Shown one piece after another: positions 1 to 7,124 of a stretch of 15,945 nt of DNA (the stretch's first letter is position 1; the number at the start of each line of letters is the position of its first letter). The stretch comes from Hyphomicrobiales bacterium (GTDB taxonomy: Bacteria; Pseudomonadota; Alphaproteobacteria; Rhizobiales; JAJFHC01), in assembly GCA_021775835.1 (NCBI GenBank), contig JAJFHC010000313.1:1-15945 (forward strand), written 5' to 3'. A program made the position numbers and the translations under genes. Below the pieces are notes generated by a model. That model saw only the letters and a program-made list of their open reading frames with translations. It was not told the origin of the DNA and did not search any database.

Positions 1-1834
1 CCCCACGCCCACCGGCACCACCCTTGCCCTGAATACGGCCAGCGACCTCGATGTTGATGATGACGCCTGCAGGCCAGTCCCCCACATCGAAGGCCGGTAT
101 TGTCGCATCGGTAGACCCGACGATCGCCGCACTTTCCACAATGCAGGTGACGGTGTCGCCCGCTTCGGCTGCCGGATAAATCGTGTCATGGACCTCGCGC
201 AGGTTCACGTTGTTGACGTTGCTGTCGATGATGATCAGACCGGGCACCAGGTCGCCCGTGGTCTGGAACAACATTTCTTCGGCCTCAAGTTCCCACCGGT
301 CATCCAGTGGGTTCAGGCGTGTGACCTGAATCGGCGCATCCGATGGCGCGCCGGTCGCGTCCTGTATCGGGTTGGCCTCCAATCGGTAGCCATTCCCCAG
401 GACGATGTTCGAAGGATCGCCCGGCACCCGGTGAAGGGCAAACGTGAACCGTCGCGGCGGATTAACAAACCGGCTCAGATGAATGTCATTCGTGCGAAGG
501 GCTGTTGCCCGACCGAACTGCGGTATCCAGCGCGACAGGATCACCTTGATTGCCGGTGTGCCGTAGTCGGTTTCCGCCTCGAGGTTGAGCGTCAATGCTG
601 TCGATCGGTAATTGTCCTTGTTGTCGAGCGGCTCCAGCGGGTTCAGCTGGCCATAGTAAGTCCATACCTGCGACAGCCGTTTGTCCGGTTGTTCGCGAGA
701 CTTGTAACTCCCCTCTAGGACCGTGTCCGGTGTGAACCGATCCGCATCGGTGAGGATCCCACGCAACACCTGCAGCCGGATCGCTTGCGTTGAATCGTCC
801 TGCCAGACCGCAAGCGCGGCCTGTTCGATCAGTTCGTTGCAAAGTTGCTTGACCGGTGTCGGCTCCGGGATCGTTGTCGTGTAGACCCGCTGCAGATAGG
901 TGTCGGTTTCAACAAGCCATGAAGCTACGGGTACGAACGACGCGGCGACCCCGGCATAGTTCTCCAACAGATCGGCGATGATGTTGGCCGGATCCTGCGC
1001 CACGTAACGCAAACAGATCTGGACCCGGTCCGACCCCTCATGATCCTGCGCCGTTGTTCCTTCCGCACCACGCTCGACGAATGTCAGCACATCGCCGACG
1101 CGCGTGAACTCGCAGATCTCCTTGCCGCCGATCGCCACGAACCCGGATGCTGGATACTCAAAATCACCAATATCGGATGGCGACAAGTTCGCGGTTACGT
1201 CCGTCGATGTTATGGCATCCACGAGCGAGCCGTTTGACAACCGCGGTGCCTGGGAACGGTCACCGTCGGCAAGCTTCAGGATGTCCTTGGCGACGATCGT
1301 GAACGTCCCCTGCCGGGTTGGCCCGTCGAAACTTTCCATCACATAGTGACGCGTGTCCATTTCCTCGAGTGACTGACCGAGCGTGCCCCGGATCACCCGG
1401 ATACCCCTGCCCCTCAAGAACGGTTGCCGTGACCGGAACTTGCCCCAGAACGTGCCTTGGCTGTAGGGATCATAAGGTCGTTCAGTGAAATACTTGTCGA
1501 ACCCCGTGCCGGTGTCGGACCACGGATGATCTGTAAACGTCACGCTGAGCGTTGCCCGTTGCCCCAGGTTCTCACCCAGAGAGACGACAGCCGGAGTAAA
1601 TGCGATTCCTTTGACAGACGGGATCGCCTCAATGTCGTCCGGCAGAAAGCCCTTGTCCTCGGCGAACCGCAGCGTGATCGTCTGTTCGTCAAAGTTGGGA
1701 CGATCCTGACAGGTGTTCAGGGAGTTGAAACACTTGATCTCACCGGTGACACCGATAGCCGCCGTGCAGGGTGCATTGCCATAGTCCAGCGCACAAAACG
1801 GAATGTCGATCTCCACATAGGTCAGGACCCGCAT
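1..1834 (-). CDS. Large tail hub/tip protein, Fe-S motif at N-terminus (3' end outside window)
   Basis: Translating the minus strand from ATG 1834 gives 611 residues without a stop up to base 1. The start shares a base with the previous stop (TGATG). Near the N-terminus, four cysteines lie at C14, C23, C35 and C42 (FCALDYGNAPC; KCFNSLNTCQDRPNF), which is C-x8-C-x11-C-x6-C. Lambda gpL, which holds a 4Fe-4S cluster in the tail tip, has C-x8-C and C-x6-C pairs with a similar C..L..C..R.N context, so I infer an Fe-S site. Residues about 95-200 are well ordered (SVTFTDHPWSDTGTGFDKYF, GTFWGKFRSRQPFLRGRGIR). Later parts are beta-rich and hub-like. At the window edge a glycine-rich stretch begins (GRIQGKGGAGGRG), as in adhesins with polyglycine folds. 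The protein probably builds the baseplate hub and receptor-binding tip. Confidence 0.85.
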   Translation of the reverse strand, partial: MRVLTYVEIDIPFCALDYGNAPCTAAIGVTGEIKCFNSLNTCQDRPNFDEQTITLRFAEDKGFLPDDIEAIPSVKGIAFTPAVVSLGENLGQRATLSVTFTDHPWSDTGTGFDKYFTERPYDPYSQGTFWGKFRSRQPFLRGRGIRVIRGTLGQSLEEMDTRHYVMESFDGPTRQGTFTIVAKDILKLADGDRSQAPRLSNGSLVDAITSTDVTANLSPSDIGDFEYPASGFVAIGGKEICEFTRVGDVLTFVERGAEGTTAQDHEGSDRVQICLRYVAQDPANIIADLLENYAGVAASFVPVASWLVETDTYLQRVYTTTIPEPTPVKQLCNELIEQAALAVWQDDSTQAIRLQVLRGILTDADRFTPDTVLEGSYKSREQPDKRLSQVWTYYGQLNPLEPLDNKDNYRSTALTLNLEAETDYGTPAIKVILSRWIPQFGRATALRTNDIHLSRFVNPPRRFTFALHRVPGDPSNIVLGNGYRLEANPIQDATGAPSDAPIQVTRLNPLDDRWELEAEEMLFQTTGDLVPGLIIIDSNVNNVNLREVHDTIYPAAEAGDTVTCIVESAAIVGSTDATIPAFDVGDWPAGVIINIEVAGRIQGKGGAGGRG

Positions 1835-2661
1835 CAGACGATTCCGCTCATGGACAGCTGGATCTGCATCATCCCGTTGTTGCGCTGGTTCGACGGCCTG
1901 GGATCGTTCGTCATGAACGCGTAGCCAACCTCATCCGCATAGTCGCCCGGACGCCAGGCGAAGAAGAATGTTGTATCCTTAGATGCGGCGATGAATGGAT
2001 CGAGGCTGGAGCGATAGAACGCCGGTGTGATGTTCGAGACATCGACCGACGTCGACAGCGATTCATTCAACACGATGCGGCCGAGAAAGTTCCCGTTCTC
2101 GCTCTTGCCGTTTGTGACCTTGTTGTTGCGGCCATAGTTGATCGGAGTGTGGCCCACATAGATCCGGCGCTCGAGGACAAGCAGCTTGCCCACATAGACC
2201 ACCGCCGCCCGCGCCACCGCCAAACCCGGCTGCAAGCGGATCCGAACACCAGCATGCACGCCCGGTTCGAAGCGGAACAATAGCGGCGCATCACTCGACG
2301 GGATTACCGGTGCAACCTGTTCGATCCAGATCGGTTGACTACTGCCGTCGAGTTCCGAATAGGCCTCGATCGACACGGCAATCTGAGCGCTTGAAAAGTT
2401 GTGTTTGGCAATCGCCACATAATCAATGTTGTTGAGCGATGTGACCGACACCGTCAGATACTGTTCTGTCTGATCGTTTGCCTGCCATCGCAACGCGGTC
2501 GATGGATTGGCGAGATTGCTGGCCGGGTACTCCGTTGCCTCGGTGTCGGCAACAACGCTGCCGGCGACCAAAAGATTGTGATATCCCACCAGTGGATTGT
2601 TCGCATTGGCTCCATCCGCGACTGGCTCGCTCAGAACAAGATTCCCGGTGATGACCGTCAT
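1834..2661 (-). CDS. Distal tail / tail tip protein (275 aa)
   Basis: A beta-rich structural protein directly after the tape measure (ATGA overlap). Residues about 43-115 read YPASNLANPSTALRWQANDQ, TEQYLTVSVTSLNNIDYVAI, AKHNFSSAQIAVSIEA: the NL..P.t..rW...d...QYl.v......id.vai..HN pattern of a discoidin-like jelly-roll domain seen in distal tail and tip proteins of rhizobial phages. The second half has RRIYVGHTPINYGRNNKVTN, FLGRIVLNESLSTSVDVSNI and FFFAWRPGDYADEVGYAFMT, the kind of strand-rich sequence found in distal-tail proteins. Its position (after the tape measure, before the hub) matches lambda gpM or Dit-type proteins. The DUF2460 and DUF2163 pair of RcGTA is not present. Function by position and fold pattern only; no residue-level motif is decisive. 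Confidence 0.75.
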   Translation of the reverse strand: MTVITGNLVLSEPVADGANANNPLVGYHNLLVAGSVVADTEATEYPASNLANPSTALRWQANDQTEQYLTVSVTSLNNIDYVAIAKHNFSSAQIAVSIEAYSELDGSSQPIWIEQVAPVIPSSDAPLLFRFEPGVHAGVRIRLQPGLAVARAAVVYVGKLLVLERRIYVGHTPINYGRNNKVTNGKSENGNFLGRIVLNESLSTSVDVSNITPAFYRSSLDPFIAASKDTTFFFAWRPGDYADEVGYAFMTNDPRPSNQRNNGMMQIQLSMSGIV

Positions 2662-4379
2662 GATGCGAACACCACCGTTCCGCCGTCCTTCTGAAAATCA
2701 ACGAGTTGTTCGGCGAGTTCGCGGACCTGCGTTCCGGTGAACTTATTGTCAGGTTCAACTCCCTGCACGAACAGCGATCGGTTCCCACCTCCGCCCGACG
2801 CACCAGGTGCAGATGCGGCAGAGGCTGCAGAGCCTGAAGGCGTTGTCGGCGATCCACCACCGCCGCCTTTGCTTGTACGGCTGATCGCCGCAATCTGGGC
2901 GGCACCGGCAACCGCTGCAACCCCGGCAGCGGCAAGCCCGATCGGTGTCGCGCCGTACTGTGCCAGCGTGGCGGTTATGGCCTGCGCCGTGTTGATGATC
3001 GCCTGGGCGATCGCAAACGCCTTCGACTCACCAAACAGATCAGACAACGCCTGCGATGCATCGGACGCCAGTCCGGCATAGGCGTTTGCGGCAACCCCGA
3101 CAGCTTGCGAATTGGCACGTGCCCATGTCTTGGTGTCAACGGCCCCGGCCTTCAGGAGTTCCGACAGCCGTTGCTGCTCAAGGCCGAGCAGTTCCATAGG
3201 TGTGCGGGTTTGCTCGAAGACGGCCTGCCCCTCGCGCATCAGGTTCTGCTGTTCGCGGATCGCTTCCGTCGCCGCTTTGGTCGATGGAATAACGATGTCA
3301 TCAAACCGGCGTTTCCAGAGGTCGGAGAACGCGATCGTGTCCTCGGATGGACCATCAAAGATCCCCGTCAACGTTTCCCGCAGTTCCTTGAACTTGCGAT
3401 CGGTCTCTGCACCGGCAGCTGTAATCGCGTCGATGCCTTGTGTGAACTCACCATTGGCGAACAGGGATGCGGCAACGCCCAGCGCCTGGAACTCTGCAAC
3501 CAGTCTGGAAAAGGTAAGGACGGTTTCCGCCGCATGTTTCGCCACGAACTTGAACACAGAGACGATGCCCTCGGCGACCTGACCGAGCCATTTGCCATCA
3601 CGGGCAACCGCCAGAAAATGTTCCGACAAACGCTTCAGGATCGGCAGCAGCTTCGACGTCACACGGGTAACCAGACCTTGCGCCACGGCCTTCATGATTG
3701 TCAGGTTGTCGTTGAAGACCTCCGCCTCTTTTGCCGTCTTGGTGCTGAAGGTCACACCGAGCGCATCGGCTTCCCGCTCCAGTGCAGCGATCCCGTCCGC
3801 GCCCTCATTCAACATCGGGATGAGTTCCTTGCCTGCACGCCCGAATATCTGCATCGAGAACGCGGTCTTGGCGGCACCATCGTTCATGGTCGAGAACTTG
3901 TTCGCGACGTCGCCCATGACTTCAGTGGTGTTGCGGAGCGTGCCGTCCACGTTCTGAACCGTGATCCCCAAGGCATCGAATGCCCGGCGCGCTTCCTCAC
4001 CGGCACCGCCTGCCAGATCCGTCATGTTGCGGGCGAGTCGTGCGATGCCGTCCGACAGCTGCTCGATCGACACGTCGGACAGTTCCGCCGCCAGCTTGAG
4101 CCGGGACAGCTGCTCGACCGGAACACCGACCGATTGCGAGATCTTCGAGATCTTGTCGGCATCATCGATGGTCTTTTTGACGGCGATGGAAAGCGCGCCC
4201 ATGGCCGCGACACCAGTGGCCGACAGAACCGTGAACGCCTTGGTCGCCGCCTGGACGGCAGCACCGGCACGACCCTTGAACCGGTCGAGCCGCTGGCCCG
4301 CCTTTCCAAGCCCGCGCTCAAACTCACCGGCATTCAGCGCGAGAGTGACGCGCAGCGCTCCGATTTCAGCTTGTGCCAT
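2658..4379 (-). CDS. Tail tape measure protein
   Basis: A 573-residue tape measure that would set tail length and occupy the tube lumen. The N-terminus MAQAEIGALRVTLALNAGEF followed by ERGLGKAGQRLDRF is the standard start of lambda-like tape measures. A hydrophobic stretch lies at about residues 42-67 (ATKAFTVLSATGVAAMGALS). The middle is helical and Ala-rich, with ISQSVGVPVEQLSRLKLAAE and IARLARNMTD typical of the family. A second hydrophobic part lies at about 465-505 (AQAIINTAQAITATLAQYGA; AAAGVAAVAGAAQIAAIS). A Gly/Ser/Pro-rich linker then leads to a C-terminal tail (LFVQGVEPDNKFTGTQVREL..DFQKDGGTVVF). At about 1.5 angstrom per residue the tail would be roughly 85 nm, an inference. It overlaps the chaperone frame at the start and the next gene by ATGA. 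A long open frame on the opposite strand is a shadow. Confidence 0.94.
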   Translation of the reverse strand: MAQAEIGALRVTLALNAGEFERGLGKAGQRLDRFKGRAGAAVQAATKAFTVLSATGVAAMGALSIAVKKTIDDADKISKISQSVGVPVEQLSRLKLAAELSDVSIEQLSDGIARLARNMTDLAGGAGEEARRAFDALGITVQNVDGTLRNTTEVMGDVANKFSTMNDGAAKTAFSMQIFGRAGKELIPMLNEGADGIAALEREADALGVTFSTKTAKEAEVFNDNLTIMKAVAQGLVTRVTSKLLPILKRLSEHFLAVARDGKWLGQVAEGIVSVFKFVAKHAAETVLTFSRLVAEFQALGVAASLFANGEFTQGIDAITAAGAETDRKFKELRETLTGIFDGPSEDTIAFSDLWKRRFDDIVIPSTKAATEAIREQQNLMREGQAVFEQTRTPMELLGLEQQRLSELLKAGAVDTKTWARANSQAVGVAANAYAGLASDASQALSDLFGESKAFAIAQAIINTAQAITATLAQYGATPIGLAAAGVAAVAGAAQIAAISRTSKGGGGGSPTTPSGSAASAASAPGASGGGGNRSLFVQGVEPDNKFTGTQVRELAEQLVDFQKDGGTVVFAS

Positions 4380-4590
4380 TGCGTTCCAGTTCCTCGTAAA
4401 GTTCCGAGACTTCCGACTCGGTCAGCGAGCCGTATCGTTTTTCCTGTTTCCGCGCGGCAGCGAGGAGCCAGAATTCTTCAGGGTGCAGCCGCCAGAACGA
4501 CTTGACCTTCATCCCCCAGGCGCCGACGCAGAGCTTGAACGCTTCTTGCCAGAACGCGCTCGTTTCTTCGTCGGCTTTGGAGGGTTTACG
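4366..4590 (-). CDS. Tail assembly chaperone, -1 frame extension (T-like part)
   Basis: The -1 frame is open from 4590 (just after a TGA at 4593-4591) to TGA 4368-4366 and contains SAFWQEAFKLCVGAWG, MKVKSFWRLHPEEFWLLAAA, RYGSLTESEVSELYEELERN. The W..AF.L.VG.WG...FW.L.P.EFW pattern is typical of small alphaproteobacterial and GTA tail chaperones (rcc01693-like). A frameshift at 4587-4581 would join it to residues 1-115 of the upstream product, giving 186 residues. An internal ATG at 4512 would give only 48 residues and lose the conserved-looking WQEAFKLCVGAWG. The frame overlaps the tape measure start by 14 nt. That it is coding is well supported; which of the two routes is used is inference, with frameshift preferred. 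Confidence 0.78.
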   Translation of the reverse strand, partial: RKPSKADEETSAFWQEAFKLCVGAWGMKVKSFWRLHPEEFWLLAAARKQEKRYGSLTESEVSELYEELERNGTS

Positions 4591-4925
4591 TCAGCCACCA
4601 CATCGGCAGGCGCATTGCGGCTTTCGAGGATGCTGCGGATCACCTGCATGGCGACCAACTGGGCAGTTTCCTTGTCCTTCTCATTGCCACGGAACAGGCC
4701 CACATAGACGTCATCGTTGGAGGCATCCGCACCGCCGTGGCGCAAGAGGTTTCCAAAGATCTCGGCAATGTCAGCAGGGAGAAGCTGGCCAGTGGACTCG
4801 AGGTCCTCGCGGACGTCAGGCCGGGTGACAACGCGTTCCACCTGCCTGATCGTCCGCATGTCGTTTGCGAGGCGGTAGGTTTCACCGCCCCACTCAATCA
4901 CGATGTCATCGAATGCCGATTTCAT
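4509..4925 (-). CDS. Tail assembly chaperone, zero-frame product (138 aa)
   Basis: This is the gpG-like chaperone that would keep the tape measure soluble while the tube assembles. Residues 1-113 look folded: MKSAFDDIVIEWGGETYRLA, IRQVERVVTRPDVREDLE, LPADIAEIFGNLLRHGGADA, VYVGLFRG, LVAMQVIRSILESR. After V113 the zero frame degenerates into a basic Lys/Ser-rich tail ending SSSASAPGG, while the -1 frame over the same bases encodes an aromatic, conserved-looking sequence (FWQEAFKLCVGAWG). This is the pattern of a chaperone gene with programmed frameshifting. The gene starts one base after the tube gene and ends in an ATGA overlap with the second chaperone frame. It resembles alphaproteobacterial and GTA gp10-type chaperones by position. 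Confidence 0.85.
   Translation of the reverse strand: MKSAFDDIVIEWGGETYRLANDMRTIRQVERVVTRPDVREDLESTGQLLPADIAEIFGNLLRHGGADASNDDVYVGLFRGNEKDKETAQLVAMQVIRSILESRNAPADVVADVNPPKPTKKRARSGKKRSSSASAPGG
4581..4587 (-). other. Candidate -1 slippery heptamer AAACCCT
   Basis: In the zero frame of the chaperone gene the codons are GTA-AAC-CCT, so A-AAC-CCT fits the X-XXY-YYZ rule for simultaneous -1 slippage (AAC to AAA, CCT to CCC). It starts 3 nt after the last -1-frame stop (TGA, 4593-4591) and lies just before the -1 frame becomes protein-like. No obvious strong stem or pseudoknot follows within about 40 nt. CCC in the second half is less common than AAA or TTT in known sites. Confidence 0.55.
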
Positions 4926-4926
4926 A

Positions 4927-5313
4927 TTACGGTGCCGGTGTGTAGGTGATCACGCCTGAGCTCTGCAGCTCGCATTCGAACGTGGTCGAGTCTTTGTAAG
5001 GCCCGGTGTCGGCGTAACTGGGCAGCAGGAAGTTCCCGGCAATGATGCCACCGTCCGGATAGGTCAACACAACCGCATCAAGCAGCGTTCCGTTGAACCA
5101 CGCCTCCTTGAGAGCGTCGGTTTTGGTAACGCCTGACAGGGAGAGGTTGACCATCTTCTCACCATGCTCAGACAGCAGTTCACGCCATCCGGCTGAATCG
5201 TCGTCACTGACGTCGATCGCCTCGCCCTCGAGCGAGATCCCTTTTTCGCGGACGCCTGCGATTGCAGCGCCGCCCCATGTGAGCGTGATTGCCCGGCCCA
5301 AAAACTTTGCCAT
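4927..5313 (-). CDS. Major tail tube protein
   Basis: A 128-residue tube subunit. It starts MAKFLGRAITLTWGGAAIAG; the following ISLEGEAIDVSDDDSAGWRE matches the tube family's strand-then-ID.TdddS..wRE signature, and NLSLSGVTKTDALKEAWFNG the following S.sG..k...l..a...g. The end is strand-rich (GNFLLPSYADTGPYKDSTTF). The ribosome binding site is the best in the window: AAGGAG 8 nt before ATG 5313, as suits an abundant structural protein. It follows the tail terminator by 3 nt and precedes the chaperone gene by a single base. Tail type cannot be proved here, but no sheath gene is present, which fits a siphovirus. Confidence 0.93.
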   Translation of the reverse strand: MAKFLGRAITLTWGGAAIAGVREKGISLEGEAIDVSDDDSAGWRELLSEHGEKMVNLSLSGVTKTDALKEAWFNGTLLDAVVLTYPDGGIIAGNFLLPSYADTGPYKDSTTFECELQSSGVITYTPAP

Positions 5314-5316
5314 GTC

Positions 5317-5718
5317 CTAGTCTCCTTCTGAGTGCCAAACTTGAAAATCCAAACTGACGCGGTACAGGTATTCGGCTTGATTGGAGCCGCCTTCATCGAG
5401 ATCCCGCTCACCGTCGAGCGTGACGAAATGGATGCCTGCCCCTTCGTTCGTGCCTGAGTAACCGCCCAGGCTATCCCGCACCGCCCGCGCCAGAGTCTTT
5501 GCGCCGGTGTAGTCTTCCGACCAGCAATCGACCTGCAGCCGGGCATTGACCATACCGATCGCCCCTTCATCGTCGTATTGCCGTTCACCGGAAATGCGCG
5601 TCAGGACAAGGGCAGGCAATGCGGAGTTCTGCTGCCGCCGCATGGGATAGATCCGCGTGCCGACCAGTCCAGACACCGCAACATCAGCGAGCAACCGGGC
5701 AGTGATCAGTTCTTCCAT
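5317..5718 (-). CDS. Tail completion/terminator protein, DUF3168 family
   Basis: A 133-residue protein with the DUF3168 layout: MEELITARLLADVAVSGLVG, then RIYPMRRQQNSALPALVLTR (the conserved R.yP......ALPalvy.r block), a beta-rich core with VNARLQVDCWSEDYTGAKTL, an ALARAVRDSL-like helix (LARAVRDSLGGYSG), and a final strand LYRVSLDFQVWHSE. Proteins of this family (lambda gpU-like, SPP1 gp17-like) cap the tail tube and bind the neck. It lies between the gp10-like gene (TGATG overlap) and the tail tube gene, where a tail terminator is expected. Its last codons carry the tube gene's ribosome binding site (AAGGAG). Confidence 0.92.
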   Translation of the reverse strand: MEELITARLLADVAVSGLVGTRIYPMRRQQNSALPALVLTRISGERQYDDEGAIGMVNARLQVDCWSEDYTGAKTLARAVRDSLGGYSGTNEGAGIHFVTLDGERDLDEGGSNQAEYLYRVSLDFQVWHSEGD

Positions 5719-6176
5719 CAGGAGGTTCCCTTGGCCTTTGCCAGCTTCTTCGCCAGACGCCTTGCAGACTTGTCGATCTCAGTGGCGAGCGTCTCGCCAA
5801 TGGCATCGATCACTTGGCTCCGGTTCGCATCCCAGGCCGGACGCATGAACGGGTGCGCCGCTTGATCGACCGTGCCGAATTCCTCGGTGATCGCCTGCGT
5901 CAGTCCGCCCGCACCAACAAACACCACGACGTCATTGCGGTCCTTCTTGCGGTGTTTGCGTTTCTGCCTTCTCGTCAGTTTGGTGCTGACACCGATCGAT
6001 TCCTTGAGCGTGCCGGTGTCCTCGCGGACGATGCTGCGGGCATGATCGGCAACCGGCTGCAGGACCTTGCGTCCGACACGCCGCAGTACAGCCTTGGCCG
6101 TTGTGTCGGGCAGTTCGCGCAACGTGACTTGCAGATCGCTTAGACCTTCAATTGCAAACCGTTCCTTTTTGGCCAT
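5718..6176 (-). CDS. HK97 gp10-like neck/tail protein
   Basis: A 152-residue protein of the HK97-gp10 family. ATG 6176 (MAKKERFAIEGLSDLQVTLR) gives the usual N-terminus G.sDL...L..LP; the longer open frame runs back over the adaptor gene and is discarded. Later features are TGTLKESIGVSTKLTRRQKR (about 54-73), a strongly basic insertion KHRKKDR, VFVGAGGLTQAITEEFGTVD and QAAHPFMRPAWDANRSQV, which match the family's EFGT...A.PFMRPA signature. The C-terminus is a Lys/Ala-rich helix. In lambda-like and HK97-like phages this gene sits at the neck-tail junction. Its stop shares a base with the start of the DUF3168 gene (TGATG). Confidence 0.93.
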   Translation of the reverse strand: MAKKERFAIEGLSDLQVTLRELPDTTAKAVLRRVGRKVLQPVADHARSIVREDTGTLKESIGVSTKLTRRQKRKHRKKDRNDVVVFVGAGGLTQAITEEFGTVDQAAHPFMRPAWDANRSQVIDAIGETLATEIDKSARRLAKKLAKAKGTS

Positions 6177-6180
6177 GGCG

Positions 6181-6522
6181 TCAGGGTGTTTCTGACCGCG
6201 CGACCGCGTCGATCTCGAGGAACCGATTGCGGTCCAGTTCACGGACGGCGGTAATGTTGTACTCGCGTCCTTTGAACAAGACCCGGTAGAGTGGATCCAC
6301 ATCGGCGACCAGTGATGACAGGCGGATCGTAAACCGCGCCGAGATCTCTGCGCCGACCTCCTGCGCCCGGTACGACTCATTTGCACTGGCATCACGCCGC
6401 TGCGCCCATACGGTCGCAAAGTCTGTCCATGTCTCGACCGGTTCGTTGAACTCGTTGTTGACGGTGGTCACGCGGCGGAGAGTGATGCGCCGGTCAAGAT
6501 TGCCAGCTCCGGGACGTTTCAT
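6181..6522 (-). CDS. Head-tail adaptor (head closure) protein
   Basis: A 113-residue protein of the phage head-tail joining family (SPP1 gp16-like head closure). It begins MKRPGAGNLDRRITLRRVTT and continues WTDFATVWAQRRDASANESY, the standard L..RI.l......D.....G....W.....vWA.......E pattern. A beta-rich second half has FTIRLSSLVADVDPLYRVLF, then REYNITAVRELDRNRFLEID. The length is normal. It would form the layer between connector and tail terminator. It precedes the gp10-like gene by 4 nt. Confidence 0.93.
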   Translation of the reverse strand: MKRPGAGNLDRRITLRRVTTVNNEFNEPVETWTDFATVWAQRRDASANESYRAQEVGAEISARFTIRLSSLVADVDPLYRVLFKGREYNITAVRELDRNRFLEIDAVARSETP

Positions 6523-6537
6523 GAATTGGCCTCTGAT

Positions 6538-7122
6538 TCACGCAGCGAAGGCTACGCGGGAATACTCTGCAAGGATCTCCGGCACGCCGAGCGGCAACAC
6601 GTTCGCCTGCCCCATGACAGTGGCCTCCCGGTGTTCATACCGATGCGCGAGCATCAGCGAGACCGCGTCGATCAGGTCCGCATTGACGTTCGCCGCAGCA
6701 CCTTCGCCCAGGACATAATCTATCCAGACAGCGCCGATCGTGTTGTAGGTGGCAGGCCATGCCTTGCCGATGTTCGGCACGACACGAACCGGTTCGTTCC
6801 CCAGGTCGATACGGTAGTCCGCCGCATCAAGCGTCTGTGCGGTTCCGGTGGTATCGAGATACTTGATTTCGGTCACACTCTTGACCGGTGCTCCGGGCAA
6901 CAGAGTTACCAGCGGGAAGGCATCGCAAGTCTTGCGCCATGTCTGCGTCATGAGCGCATAACCAATGCCGGACGGTCCGTCGATTCGTGCAACGGCACCT
7001 TTGACAAAATTGTCAATCAAGGTGTCGTCATCGGCAAAGTCGACCCGCAGACGCGCTTTTGCATCTGCCGTCGACAATGGCGACAACACCGGCTTGGTGA
7101 GGACCTGGACGCCTTCCCACAT
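6538..7122 (-). CDS. Head-tail connector protein, gp6-like
   Basis: A 194-residue protein of the HK97 gp6/phage_gp6 connector family, which forms the ring below the portal. Family signs: VLSPLSTADAKARLRVDFAD (about 12-31), DDTLIDNFVKGAVARID, then WRKTCDAFP, a beta-rich middle (LLPGAPVKSVTEIKYLDTTG; DAADYRIDL), and the terminal helical part LIDAVSLMLAHRYEHREATV followed by PLGVPEILAEYSR. The typical LK..LR.D...D..LI...I..A start and the (V)..LL..YR......... end are both present. It starts 2 nt after the stop of the 81-residue gene and ends 15 nt before the adaptor gene. Confidence 0.92.
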   Translation of the reverse strand: MWEGVQVLTKPVLSPLSTADAKARLRVDFADDDTLIDNFVKGAVARIDGPSGIGYALMTQTWRKTCDAFPLVTLLPGAPVKSVTEIKYLDTTGTAQTLDAADYRIDLGNEPVRVVPNIGKAWPATYNTIGAVWIDYVLGEGAAANVNADLIDAVSLMLAHRYEHREATVMGQANVLPLGVPEILAEYSRVAFAA

Positions 7123-7124
7123 GA

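Noticed and set aside
3105..4505. Long open frame (466 codons) on the + strand across the tape measure gene
   Set aside because: It lies entirely antisense to a clear tape measure gene. The product is Arg/Gln/Gly-rich without domains, as expected from the complement of a high-GC coding frame.
4509..4520. Frameshift at the GGG-GGA sequence at the chaperone stop codon
   Set aside because: It does not fit X-XXY-YYZ (T-GGG-GGA) and would keep the basic zero-frame tail in place of the conserved-looking WQEAFKLCVGAWG; the upstream AAACCCT site explains the frame better.
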